Shown here: one piece after another, positions 1-6,932 of the stretch
Numbering within the stretch: position 1 is the first letter of the stretch
Layout of the letters: the number at the start of each line of letters is the position of its first letter
Assembly (NCBI GenBank): GCA_949288685.1
Contig: CASELB010000026.1
Coordinates: 1 to 10,668 of the forward strand
DNA length: 10,668 nucleotides
Direction: 5' to 3'
Source of the DNA: an uncultured bacterium
GTDB taxonomy: Bacteria > Cyanobacteriota > Vampirovibrionia > Gastranaerophilales > Gastranaerophilaceae
Translations under genes and position numbers: made by a program
The notes under the pieces: model-generated
What the model was told of the DNA's origin: nothing
Database searches by the model: none
What the model saw: the letters and a program-made list of their open reading frames with translations, nothing else

Positions 1-36
1 AATTCGTCCGCTATTTTATTAAATTACCCAAATTCA

Positions 37-65
37 TTGCATATTTTTAATTTTTATCCTAAAAT
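37..65 (+). promoter_or_regulatory. Candidate sigma-70-type promoter for the M48 protease gene
   Basis: TTGCAT at 37-42 and TAAAAT at 60-65 are separated by exactly 17 bp. The -10 matches the consensus at 5 of 6 positions, the -35 at only 3 of 6. Transcription would start near 72, giving a leader of about 14 nt that still contains the ribosome-binding sequence AAGAGGG at 75-81. The DNA is very AT-rich, so chance matches are common. The rest of 1-85 shows no gene on either strand. Confidence 0.4.
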
Positions 66-85
66 AATAGCTCTAAGAGGGAATT

Positions 86-1315
86 ATGAGAAAAAGTTTT
101 ATTTTATTATTAACACTTAGTTTGTCTTTGCCTGCACATGCCTGGTTCTGGGATTCGACATTTCTTGATAACCAAATAAATGATGTACATAACAATACCA
201 GGTATAAATCTATCAAAATATATAAATCCAATTATACAAATAATATTGATATATCAATAAAACCAATTGAAGGATTAAAAGATCCTGGTTTAATAACTCT
301 GCCCTCTTATAACAAAAAAATAAGCGATAAAGATTTTAATGCAAAACTGGCAGCCGATGAAAAAATATATAAATCTAAAGTTCAATCCAAGCTGGCAAGT
401 AAGTCACACGTTGAATATTATACAGTTTACCGCATTGCAGAAAAATTAATACGCGCTAATAACCTTGATTATGCAAACTGGCGTATATCAATAAGAAAAA
501 CACCGGATAAAGTAAATGCGGCAACTATGGACGGAAATTTTATCTATATTAATACCGCGTTATATGATTCTCTAAGCAATAATAACGATGCTCTGGCGTT
601 TGTACTTGCTCACGAAATGTCCCATCAAATTCTGGGGCACCAAAGAAGGACGGCTGTTGCATACGCCGCATTTAATCAAACAGACGGTAATGCTTATGCC
701 TACAGCAAATTGGAACGCAATTTACGAATGATGGAATATATGGCAGATGCAGAGGCAATAATCTTACTTATAAAAGCAGGATACTCACCGACATCTGCAA
801 TGGAAGCATTAACTCTAATCAGTTCTCTATCCGGCAGTGCAATTAGCGGAACACACCCTTCCGGTGAAGACAGAATAGCCAGCGCAAAAGACAACTTTGC
901 TATGGTAAACCCTGATTGGGTGTTTGAAGGAAGAGAAAACCTCTACAACAGTTCTGTTCTAATCCCTAAAAAATCTTCGGACAGAGTGTCTTTTATCATT
1001 CCGCGTGCAAAAAAAGAAAAGAATTTTTATATTCCTGAAGATACGGCACAACGCTTAACCCGTTTCGCATATATAAGTTATAAAAAAGGAAACATGGTAC
1101 TTGCAGCTAAATACTTTAAAAAGCTCGGAAAACTTACAAACAACTATGTGCCTTACCTCTATAATTCATACGCAGACGAGTCTTTATACAATCTAACTCG
1201 AGAAAAGAAGTACTATAAAAGAGCACAAAAAGCTATAAAAAAGGCATATAAACTTAATCCTGCCGATATGAACGTGACGAAACAAATGGCAGACTTAAAC
1301 AAAATTCAAATATAA
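86..1315 (+). CDS. Secreted M48-family zinc metalloprotease with TPR-like C-terminus (BepA/LoiP-type)
   Basis: This is a predicted periplasmic or envelope zinc endopeptidase of 409 residues. The N-terminus is a signal peptide: a basic start, a hydrophobic Leu-rich core at residues 5-15, and a likely signal peptidase I site at Ala-His-Ala 17-19. The zinc-binding HEMSH lies at 176-180. The third ligand is probably Glu217 in EYMAD (217-221), which matches the M48 ExxxD motif. The later THPSGEDRI (256-264) is also typical of the family. Residues about 325-409 are helical, Lys/Tyr-rich and read as one or two degenerate TPR units ending near NPAD. The architecture of signal peptide, M48 domain and TPR resembles BepA (YfgC), which degrades or helps assemble stalled outer-membrane proteins. 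The nearby bamA cluster fits that role but is on the other strand, so the functional link is inference. The start is supported by AAGAGGG 4 nt upstream and by the signal peptide. Confidence 0.9.
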   Translation: MRKSFILLLTLSLSLPAHAWFWDSTFLDNQINDVHNNTRYKSIKIYKSNYTNNIDISIKPIEGLKDPGLITLPSYNKKISDKDFNAKLAADEKIYKSKVQSKLASKSHVEYYTVYRIAEKLIRANNLDYANWRISIRKTPDKVNAATMDGNFIYINTALYDSLSNNNDALAFVLAHEMSHQILGHQRRTAVAYAAFNQTDGNAYAYSKLERNLRMMEYMADAEAIILLIKAGYSPTSAMEALTLISSLSGSAISGTHPSGEDRIASAKDNFAMVNPDWVFEGRENLYNSSVLIPKKSSDRVSFIIPRAKKEKNFYIPEDTAQRLTRFAYISYKKGNMVLAAKYFKKLGKLTNNYVPYLYNSYADESLYNLTREKKYYKRAQKAIKKAYKLNPADMNVTKQMADLNKIQI

Positions 1316-1318
1316 TAA

Positions 1319-2788
1319 TTAGACTTCACCAATTGTTTCCAACTCGCAATCCTGACCAAGCTCTTCAAACGCCAGGACACGAATATTATTTATAAATTCT
1401 GCAAATATCAAAAATGTCATGTGTCTAATTTCATACGGCGCAAGAAGTATTATTTCATCAAGTCCTGCATCCTTTGCAAGCCTGTTTATCTTTTTGACCA
1501 GCTTTGAAACATCAGCACCATCCATTTTTACAACACCTTCATCTTCGGCGCATAAAGATGCTTCATAAAAACTCTCTATTGTTTTTGATGACAATTCAAT
1601 AACTTTTAAAGGTTCACCTGTCCGGGTAATATCTTTAAGAATCTGTTTTGAAAGTGAAAGCCTTATTTTTTCAATTAAATGATCTTTTGATTCTTCCGAT
1701 GAAAAATCATTTATTTTTTCAAATAAATAAACAATATCCTTAACAGAAACTCTTTCCCTTATTAGAGACGCAAGAATATACTTAATTTCAGCAGCGGACA
1801 TATAATCAGGATAAATATTATTAACTAAAAAAGAATTATTTTCCTGAACTATCTCCATATACCTGTTAACAGCATTATAATCAAGGATTTCATCAACCTG
1901 TCTTATTGAAACAAACTCCAGAGCCCTTCCGATAAACTGCACCGGAGTAAGTTTATTAACCCAGAAATCTCTTGCAACTTCTTCATCAATCCACAGAATA
2001 TCTTTTCCTGATATTTCATCTTTTGCATGAATATCATTTTTTTTCTTTTTATAACCGTCAAGTTCTTCTTTAAATACACAAACTTTACCCGGGAATACGC
2101 AAGATTTAAAAAGTTCTATACCGTGCAAGACTATATTAAACTCGTTCGCTTCAAGAACTTCCTCATTAGAAAAAACAATATTAGGAATTACATATCCCAG
2201 TGAATCAGTCAATCTTTGTCTTATTTTTACTGTCTCTGATAAAAGATTTTCTTCAGTATCCTGAATAACATTCTCAATCAATTCTTCCGAAAGATTAATA
2301 ACAAACTTATCCTGTGAAAGGGATGAATACATGTTCTCAGGCGATATTTCTTTAATTAAAGAGGCTTTAAGAAAATCAAGCCTGTTTATTTCATCAGATA
2401 ACTGTTTATTTAAAAGCTCCTTCTCTCTTAATGTAAACGCATCATTATCAAGCTGATATTTAATCTTAGATATCAATTCTTTTTGTTCTTTTATCTTTAC
2501 TTGCAGCTCTTTACAGGTTGCATAAGGCGAAAGCGTAGATGCAAACATTTTTTCCATCTGATTTTTAAAACTTTTAATTTTTACAACATCATCGAAATCA
2601 TGTTTTTCTTCATCCTCTTTAGGGCGCATAAAAATACAGTCAAAATAAATCCCGCCTTTTTTTTCAACCTCATGCATGCCATACAAGTCCCAGCCTGCTT
2701 CTGACATATCATTAAGCAAATCCTCCAGTTCCTGCCGTTCTTCTAACGGTGCGGATTTTATCATGTATTGCATTTTTTGTCTAAACAT
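1319..2788 (-). CDS. Soluble FlhA-like (FHIPEP-family C-terminal domain) protein with DUF4177-like N-terminus and coiled coil
   Basis: This 489-residue protein has no signal peptide and no transmembrane segment. Residues about 5-57 resemble the small DUF4177 fold (a helix rich in Glu/Leu, then AGWDLYGM, then a strand ending FMRP). Residues about 92-147 are a charged heptad-like coiled coil. From about 160 to 480 the sequence follows the cytoplasmic domain of flagellar/type III export gate FlhA. The matching landmarks are IRQRLTDSLGYVIP (189-202), a GIEL...PGK segment (223-235), ILWI (264-267), a LIRERVSVKDI segment (342-352) followed by an LSLSKQI helix (377-383), and a final LLAPYEIR...VLAFEEL (448-477). 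FlhA itself has an N-terminal membrane half, which is absent here. I made this match by eye from remembered FlhA sequences. Its role is unknown; it may be a scaffold or docking protein. It is the last gene of the bamA cluster. Ribosome-binding AAAGGTG lies 7 nt upstream and overlaps the pdp stop region. Confidence 0.75.
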   Translation of the reverse strand: MFRQKMQYMIKSAPLEERQELEDLLNDMSEAGWDLYGMHEVEKKGGIYFDCIFMRPKEDEEKHDFDDVVKIKSFKNQMEKMFASTLSPYATCKELQVKIKEQKELISKIKYQLDNDAFTLREKELLNKQLSDEINRLDFLKASLIKEISPENMYSSLSQDKFVINLSEELIENVIQDTEENLLSETVKIRQRLTDSLGYVIPNIVFSNEEVLEANEFNIVLHGIELFKSCVFPGKVCVFKEELDGYKKKKNDIHAKDEISGKDILWIDEEVARDFWVNKLTPVQFIGRALEFVSIRQVDEILDYNAVNRYMEIVQENNSFLVNNIYPDYMSAAEIKYILASLIRERVSVKDIVYLFEKINDFSSEESKDHLIEKIRLSLSKQILKDITRTGEPLKVIELSSKTIESFYEASLCAEDEGVVKMDGADVSKLVKKINRLAKDAGLDEIILLAPYEIRHMTFLIFAEFINNIRVLAFEELGQDCELETIGEV

Positions 2789-2800
2789 CAGTGTTCACCT

Positions 2801-4108
2801 TTATTTTATAATCTTATATATTAAATCATGTTCCACAGGTTTTGTATCTGATATCAAAAATGCCGCTTTACAATATTCTAAAGAACTTTGAGTTTTATCT
2901 TCATTATTGGAATAAATCGTACAGAGAGTTTCACCGGACTTAACCTGCTCACCTGATTTTTTATTTATAAATACACCAACGCCGTAATCTATTTCATCAG
3001 TTTTCTTTTCTCTTCCCGCGCCCAATAACTTACATCCGTAGGCGATTTTAAGTGCATCAATTTGTTGTACATATCCGTCAGTTTCTGACTTCATTTCATA
3101 GATGTACTTAACCGGCGGGAACTTTGTGTAGTCATCAATAACACTGCAATCCCCTCCCTGCGTTTTTATTAATTCTCTAAACTTCTCAAGAGCTTTACCG
3201 GATGATATGATATTTTTAACAAAGTTTTTAGCTGAATCAATATCAGGATACTTACCCAATTGAACCAGAGAAAGCGCCGCAAAATCATAAGTAAGTTCTG
3301 CGATATCACCGTCTTTTATATTCCCTTTCAAAAATTCAACAGCTTCAATTATTTCGACGGAATTACCTACAGCGCGTCCAAGAGGCTCATCCATAGAGGT
3401 TATAACAGCAGTTATTTTTTTGTTGAGTTTTTTCCCGATTTTAACCATAATTTCAGACAACCTTACAGCATCCTCCGGTGATTTCATAAATGCGCCTGAA
3501 CCGTATTTAACATCAAGAATAATATTGTCAGCTCCGGAAGCTATTTTCTTAGACACCACTGACGATGCAATAAGAGGACGACTGTCAACGGTAGCTGTTA
3601 CATCTCTAAGTGCATACAACTTCCCGTCTGCCGGTGTAAGTTTCTGGGTTTGCGCCCCGATTGCAACACCTATCTTTTTAACCTGAGCAATCATATCTGG
3701 AATGGACAATGATGTATTAAAACCCGGGATTGATTCAAGTTTATCAATAGTGCCGCCAGTATGCCCGAGCCCTTTACCGGAAAGTTTAGCGACTGGGACA
3801 CCACATGCCGCAAGTAACGGAATCAGAGTAATCGTAACCTTATCACCTACTCCGCCTGTAGAATGTTTATCAATCACAGAAGAGGCAATCTCTCCAAGGT
3901 CAATAACTTCACCGGAACGAACCATTGCATCTGTCAAATATGCAGTCTCATCGTCCGTCATTCCTTGAAAATATACTGCCATTAACCATGCACTAATTTG
4001 ATAATCAGCAGCAGAACCATCCATCAGAGAATTAATTAAAAAGTCAATTTCTTCCCTGGTATGCTCGCGACCTTGTTTTTTCGTCTCTATAATATCTACT
4101 ATCCGCAC
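2801..4108 (-). CDS. pdp: Pyrimidine-nucleoside phosphorylase (thymidine phosphorylase family)
   Basis: Cytosolic nucleoside salvage enzyme. It splits uridine, thymidine or deoxyuridine with phosphate into the free base and (deoxy)ribose-1-phosphate. The 435 residues match the family's usual length of about 433-440. The family signature SGKGLGHTGGTIDKLE is at 110-125, with phosphate-loop KHSTGGVGD at 81-89. Arg168 (ALRD), Ser183 and Lys187 (in SSVVSKK) occupy the base-binding positions known from Bacillus pyrimidine-nucleoside phosphorylase, with the same numbering. Lys108 before the signature is the residue seen in the broad-specificity Pdp type, whereas E. coli DeoA has Met there, so Pdp is preferred over DeoA. 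The C-terminal alpha/beta domain (about 345-435) is complete. The start is GTG, overlapping the ompH stop by one base (TAGTG), with AGAGGA about 11 nt upstream; this suggests translational coupling. The adjacent FlhA-like gene starts 12 bp after its end. Confidence 0.95.
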   Translation of the reverse strand: MRIVDIIETKKQGREHTREEIDFLINSLMDGSAADYQISAWLMAVYFQGMTDDETAYLTDAMVRSGEVIDLGEIASSVIDKHSTGGVGDKVTITLIPLLAACGVPVAKLSGKGLGHTGGTIDKLESIPGFNTSLSIPDMIAQVKKIGVAIGAQTQKLTPADGKLYALRDVTATVDSRPLIASSVVSKKIASGADNIILDVKYGSGAFMKSPEDAVRLSEIMVKIGKKLNKKITAVITSMDEPLGRAVGNSVEIIEAVEFLKGNIKDGDIAELTYDFAALSLVQLGKYPDIDSAKNFVKNIISSGKALEKFRELIKTQGGDCSVIDDYTKFPPVKYIYEMKSETDGYVQQIDALKIAYGCKLLGAGREKKTDEIDYGVGVFINKKSGEQVKSGETLCTIYSNNEDKTQSSLEYCKAAFLISDTKPVEHDLIYKIIK

Positions 4109-4557
4109 TAGTTTTTAATTCCTCTTAACCGTTCAATAACTATATCAGTAATATCTACACCGCCGCAAAATACAGCTTTAATATCGATAACCGCATCCAG
4201 CTTTTGTTCTGCCATAACGATTTTGGCTGCATTCTGGATTTTTGTAAATACTTCTTTTTCCTTGCTTACACGATACTTAATATATGCATCTTCTTTAGCT
4301 TTATACTCATTGGCAATTTTATCTTTAAACGCTTGTTTTTTAACCGGAGTATCTATTGCTTTAAACTCTTTTTCTTTATCCATAAGATACTGCTGCAATT
4401 CCATCCCTTTTGCGTCTAATTCTTTTGCAATAGATTTTGCTGCATCGTAATTTGCAATAACTTTTTCATAATTGATGTACCCCAGCCCTTCAGCAAAAGA
4501 CGGCGCCGCAAGCATTGTCATAACCGCAAGTGCAGATAATAATTTAATTTTTTTCAT
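4108..4557 (-). CDS. OmpH/Skp-family periplasmic chaperone
   Basis: Small secreted chaperone of 149 residues. It is expected to hold unfolded outer-membrane proteins in the periplasm and hand them to BamA. A clear signal peptide (basic MKKIK, hydrophobic core, cleavage after Phe-Ala at 22) precedes a mature domain opening with GLGYINYEKVI, the OmpH-type first strand. A long charged helical hairpin rich in Lys/Glu follows (about 35-115), then a closing strand LDAVIDIKAVFCGGVDIT, which is the usual final segment of the family. Its position directly downstream of bamA, 17 bp away, is the conserved arrangement for this chaperone. AAGGAGG lies 7 nt before the ATG and is the strongest ribosome-binding site in this cluster, consistent with high expression. 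The end overlaps the pdp GTG start. A single Cys (131) is present in the mature part. Confidence 0.92.
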   Translation of the reverse strand: MKKIKLLSALAVMTMLAAPSFAEGLGYINYEKVIANYDAAKSIAKELDAKGMELQQYLMDKEKEFKAIDTPVKKQAFKDKIANEYKAKEDAYIKYRVSKEKEVFTKIQNAAKIVMAEQKLDAVIDIKAVFCGGVDITDIVIERLRGIKN

Positions 4558-4574
4558 GTATAAGCCTCCTTATA

Positions 4575-6497
4575 TTAATAATACATCATATCGCCGACGC
4601 CAAACGTAAAGTATCCGTTCGGTGAGCCGTATTCTCCGGAATTAGTAAGCGGAATACCGTAGTCAATAGACATCGGTCCTACACCCGGAACATATACTTT
4701 CAAACCTACGCCGGCAGTAATTGCATACAGGGGTCTGTCATACAGAGTTGAAGCAATTGTAGGATCAAATATTTTACCTGCATCTACGAAGAATGCAAGT
4801 CTTACATTATCAAAGAATTTAAACTTGAGCCTGTCAAAAAACGGTATCGGCGTAGTTAACTCAACAGAACCCATAATGTAAGATTCACCGGTACCAACCC
4901 CGTTAATTTTAAAACCGCGGATTGAATACGGACCGCCGAGTTTATATGCCATAACTTCAGGCATTTCATCCCCATGGACTTTCAAACCGCCTCTTGCTGT
5001 AAATGACAATGCAGACTTTTTAAGAATTGGTATGTATTTCTTAACCATACCTGACAATCTGCCGTTTGTTTTATCAAAATCAGTTATGCCAAGAGCCTCA
5101 TCAAATCTTACAGATGCCAAAACCCCGTTACGCGGATTCATATTTGTATCCCTTGAATCGTAAATAAGCCCCGGCGACAGGTTAAAGAAAGCACCGTCAG
5201 CCAATTCTTCCGCTCTTCTTGATATAGGAATATTATTTGCTGCATACATTGAAGCAATAGTATCTGCCGCACCCTCTTTTAAACTGATATTTTCCACGCC
5301 CAACGTAAATGTGCTTTGCAAATGTTCATTGAATTTTAAGCGATGGAATGCCGTTGCCTCTACACCAACTCTCTGTTCAATAGCCAGAGGTACTTGATAA
5401 CTGCCCAAATCCCTGAAGAATAAGCGGCTCATTAAAGATGTATCTGCATTAAGAAAATACGGTTCAAAGAAACTTAATTCAGCCTGAAAATTCATGTGGT
5501 CTTTAATAGAGGCGTCACTCATAAGAACACCGGAACCTATCATACCTGATAACGAAACTCTCTGGTTTAATCCTCTAAAGTTATTATCAGCAATACCGAG
5601 AGAACCGAATACACCTGTTATAGAATCCAAGCCACCGCCGACTGATACAGATGCTGTACGCTGTTCTTTCAATACGATTGTCACATCATACATATCAGGA
5701 TTTTCTTCGCTCACATCAACCTGACGGTTAACATCCTTAAATGATTGTGTAGAATATAATTTAACCAAATCCTGTTTTACAAGGTTTTCATTATAAACTG
5801 TACCTGGTTCGGTCATTATGTTCCGTTCAACAACGTAATCTTTTGTTTTCTCGTTGCCGACAATCATTATTTTATTTATTTTACCTTCGTTTATTCTAAG
5901 ATTAAGAACACCGTCAGGATCATCATAGAATGAATCTATACGTGCAAGAATATACCCTTTGGAATAGTATTTATCATTAATCTTTTCAATTGCTTCGTTA
6001 ATTGTTGTAATATTCTGAGGCTTTCCTTTTAACGGAAGCAAATACGGCATAAGTTCTTCTGTTGCAACTACAGTATTACCTTCTATTGTAAAATCCGTTA
6101 CCGGGATATTTTCTTCAAGCAAAATTTTTAAAGTAACCGTATCATCAGCGGAACGAATGGGAATAGCCTTCATATTATCCGTGAAATAGCCCATATTAAA
6201 AATTTTCGACAAATCTTGCTGCAGCAATTCCTCGTCATAAACGTCGCCTTTTTTTAACTGCATTACATTTTTAATATTTTCAGGACGAATAATATTTGAA
6301 CCTAAAATTTCAATATCTTTGATATAAACAGTATTAAATTCTACCGGCTGAACAGGAGCCTCAATATTAATTGTACTATTTTCTTCCAGATTGGATGTAT
6401 CAACAGTATTCACTTCATTACAAAATCCGGGCGCCATGCCTGCAATCAACAGTCCCAGAATTATACAAAATATTATCTTTGAATACTGTTTATTCAA
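4575..6497 (-). CDS. bamA: Outer-membrane protein assembly factor BamA (Omp85), three POTRA domains
   Basis: This is the essential outer-membrane insertase for beta-barrel proteins. The 640-residue protein has an N-terminal hydrophobic signal segment (8-22) and an acidic linker. Three POTRA domains follow at about 56-128, 131-205 and 207-278, each beginning with a strand of the type I-x-D/K-I-x-I-x-G-N/S. A beta-barrel of about 360 residues runs from 282 to 640. The loop-6 hallmark IRGF is at 526-529 within LGGPYSIRGF, and the protein ends in an aromatic strand (Tyr-Tyr). E. coli BamA has five POTRA domains (about 810 residues); three is the arrangement of cyanobacterial Omp85. The start is TTG: an in-frame TAG lies shortly upstream, no ATG lies before the signal segment, and AGGTGAG sits 9 nt before the TTG. 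It leads the bamA-ompH-pdp-FlhA-like cluster and faces acpS across a 98-bp spacer. TamA-like proteins share the fold, but the paired chaperone gene favours BamA. Confidence 0.93.
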   Translation of the reverse strand: MNKQYSKIIFCIILGLLIAGMAPGFCNEVNTVDTSNLEENSTINIEAPVQPVEFNTVYIKDIEILGSNIIRPENIKNVMQLKKGDVYDEELLQQDLSKIFNMGYFTDNMKAIPIRSADDTVTLKILLEENIPVTDFTIEGNTVVATEELMPYLLPLKGKPQNITTINEAIEKINDKYYSKGYILARIDSFYDDPDGVLNLRINEGKINKIMIVGNEKTKDYVVERNIMTEPGTVYNENLVKQDLVKLYSTQSFKDVNRQVDVSEENPDMYDVTIVLKEQRTASVSVGGGLDSITGVFGSLGIADNNFRGLNQRVSLSGMIGSGVLMSDASIKDHMNFQAELSFFEPYFLNADTSLMSRLFFRDLGSYQVPLAIEQRVGVEATAFHRLKFNEHLQSTFTLGVENISLKEGAADTIASMYAANNIPISRRAEELADGAFFNLSPGLIYDSRDTNMNPRNGVLASVRFDEALGITDFDKTNGRLSGMVKKYIPILKKSALSFTARGGLKVHGDEMPEVMAYKLGGPYSIRGFKINGVGTGESYIMGSVELTTPIPFFDRLKFKFFDNVRLAFFVDAGKIFDPTIASTLYDRPLYAITAGVGLKVYVPGVGPMSIDYGIPLTNSGEYGSPNGYFTFGVGDMMYY

Positions 6498-6506
6498 TGA
6501 ATTATA

Positions 6507-6513
6507 CTCACCT
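6507..6513 (-). promoter_or_regulatory. Ribosome-binding site supporting the bamA TTG start
   Basis: On the minus strand this reads AGGTGAG, 9 nt before the TTG at 6497. It decides the start: an in-frame stop lies just upstream, and the first internal Met (residue 21) would remove the signal segment. Confidence 0.6.
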
Positions 6514-6527
6514 AGCTATCTTACAAA

Positions 6528-6556
6528 ATGATACCATAAATAATTTTATGAATAAA
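6528..6556 (-). promoter_or_regulatory. bamA: Candidate extended -10 promoter for the bamA cluster
   Basis: On the minus strand the spacer contains TGG followed by TATCAT (6528-6533), an extended -10 that matches TATAAT at 5 of 6 positions. A weak -35 TTTATT lies 17 bp further upstream (6551-6556). The A/T tract at 6561-6578 sits just upstream, where a UP element would be. Transcription would begin about 25 nt before the TTG start, leaving room for the ribosome-binding site. Confidence 0.45.
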
Positions 6557-6560
6557 GTAG

Positions 6561-6578
6561 AAAAAAAAAAATTTTTTT
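6561..6578. other. A11T7 tract in the divergent bamA/acpS spacer
   Basis: Eleven A then seven T form an uninterrupted 18-bp tract containing the perfect palindrome A7T7. Such tracts are rigid or bent and can act as UP-like elements. It lies between the proposed promoters of the two divergent genes. There is no GC stem next to it, so it is not a factor-independent terminator. Confidence 0.6.
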
Positions 6579-6580
6579 CG

Positions 6581-6586
6581 TAAAAT
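6581..6586 (+). promoter_or_regulatory. acpS: Candidate -10 element for acpS, possibly leaderless
   Basis: TAAAAT ends 9 bp before the acpS ATG, so transcription from it would start only a few bases before, or at, the start codon. No purine-rich ribosome-binding sequence precedes the ATG, which fits a very short or absent leader. No good -35 is seen; the A/T tract just upstream may compensate. Confidence 0.3.
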
Positions 6587-6595
6587 CTTAAAATA

Positions 6596-6928
6596 ATGAT
6601 TGGTGTAGATATAGAAGATATTTCAAGATTTGAAAATAAAGCAGACGATTTTTATAAAAGATTGTTTACAGATTCAGAAATTAACTATTGTAAATCAAAT
6701 AAAAATCCGGCACCGCATTTTGCTGCACGGTTTTGCGCAAAAGAAGCCGTATTTAAAGCTCTTTCAGCAATAGGTATAAATATTCCGTCATACAAATCTA
6801 TTGAGATTTTAAAAGAAAAAAACGGTGCAGTATATGTAAAATTACCGCAAAATATTAATAAAACCGTACACTTAAGTATTTCTCACGAAAAAGATAAAGC
6901 AATTGCATTTGCTATTATTGAGAAATAA
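6596..6928 (+). CDS. acpS: Holo-[acyl-carrier-protein] synthase
   Basis: Cytosolic enzyme that transfers 4'-phosphopantetheine from CoA to a conserved serine of acyl carrier protein, activating it for fatty acid synthesis. At 110 residues it is slightly shorter than the common 118-125. The three family blocks are present: GVDIEDISRF at 3-12 with Mg-binding Asp8, FAARFCAKEAVFKAL at 42-56 with the catalytic Glu50, and HLSISHEKDKAIAFAI at 92-107. Family members act as trimers. The gene is alone on the plus strand between two minus-strand clusters: its start faces bamA and its stop lies 4 bp from the stop of the LOG gene. No Shine-Dalgarno sequence is visible before the ATG, and the start directly precedes the conserved first strand, so no upstream extension is needed. 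Confidence 0.96.
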   Translation: MIGVDIEDISRFENKADDFYKRLFTDSEINYCKSNKNPAPHFAARFCAKEAVFKALSAIGINIPSYKSIEILKEKNGAVYVKLPQNINKTVHLSISHEKDKAIAFAIIEK

Positions 6929-6932
6929 ATAT

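Noticed and set aside
1..85. Partial gene or divergent promoter at the left edge
   Set aside because: No frame in this short AT-rich stretch shows recognisable protein sequence, and minus-strand -10-like matches are no better than chance at this base composition.
1319..2788. FlhA-like gene as a decayed flhA pseudogene
   Set aside because: The reading frame is intact over 489 codons, has its own ribosome-binding site and a distinct N-terminal domain with coiled coil, and no remnant of the FlhA membrane half lies upstream, where pdp is complete.
3420..3968. Plus-strand open frames of 88 codons opposite pdp
   Set aside because: They lie wholly inside a strongly recognised enzyme gene on the other strand, have no protein-like motifs, and are expected reverse-frame shadows. 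The same holds for the short frames opposite bamA, ompH, the PHP gene and rny.
6561..6578. A/T tract as an intrinsic terminator
   Set aside because: It lies upstream of both divergent genes and has no GC-rich stem. A7T7 alone is not a stable terminator hairpin.
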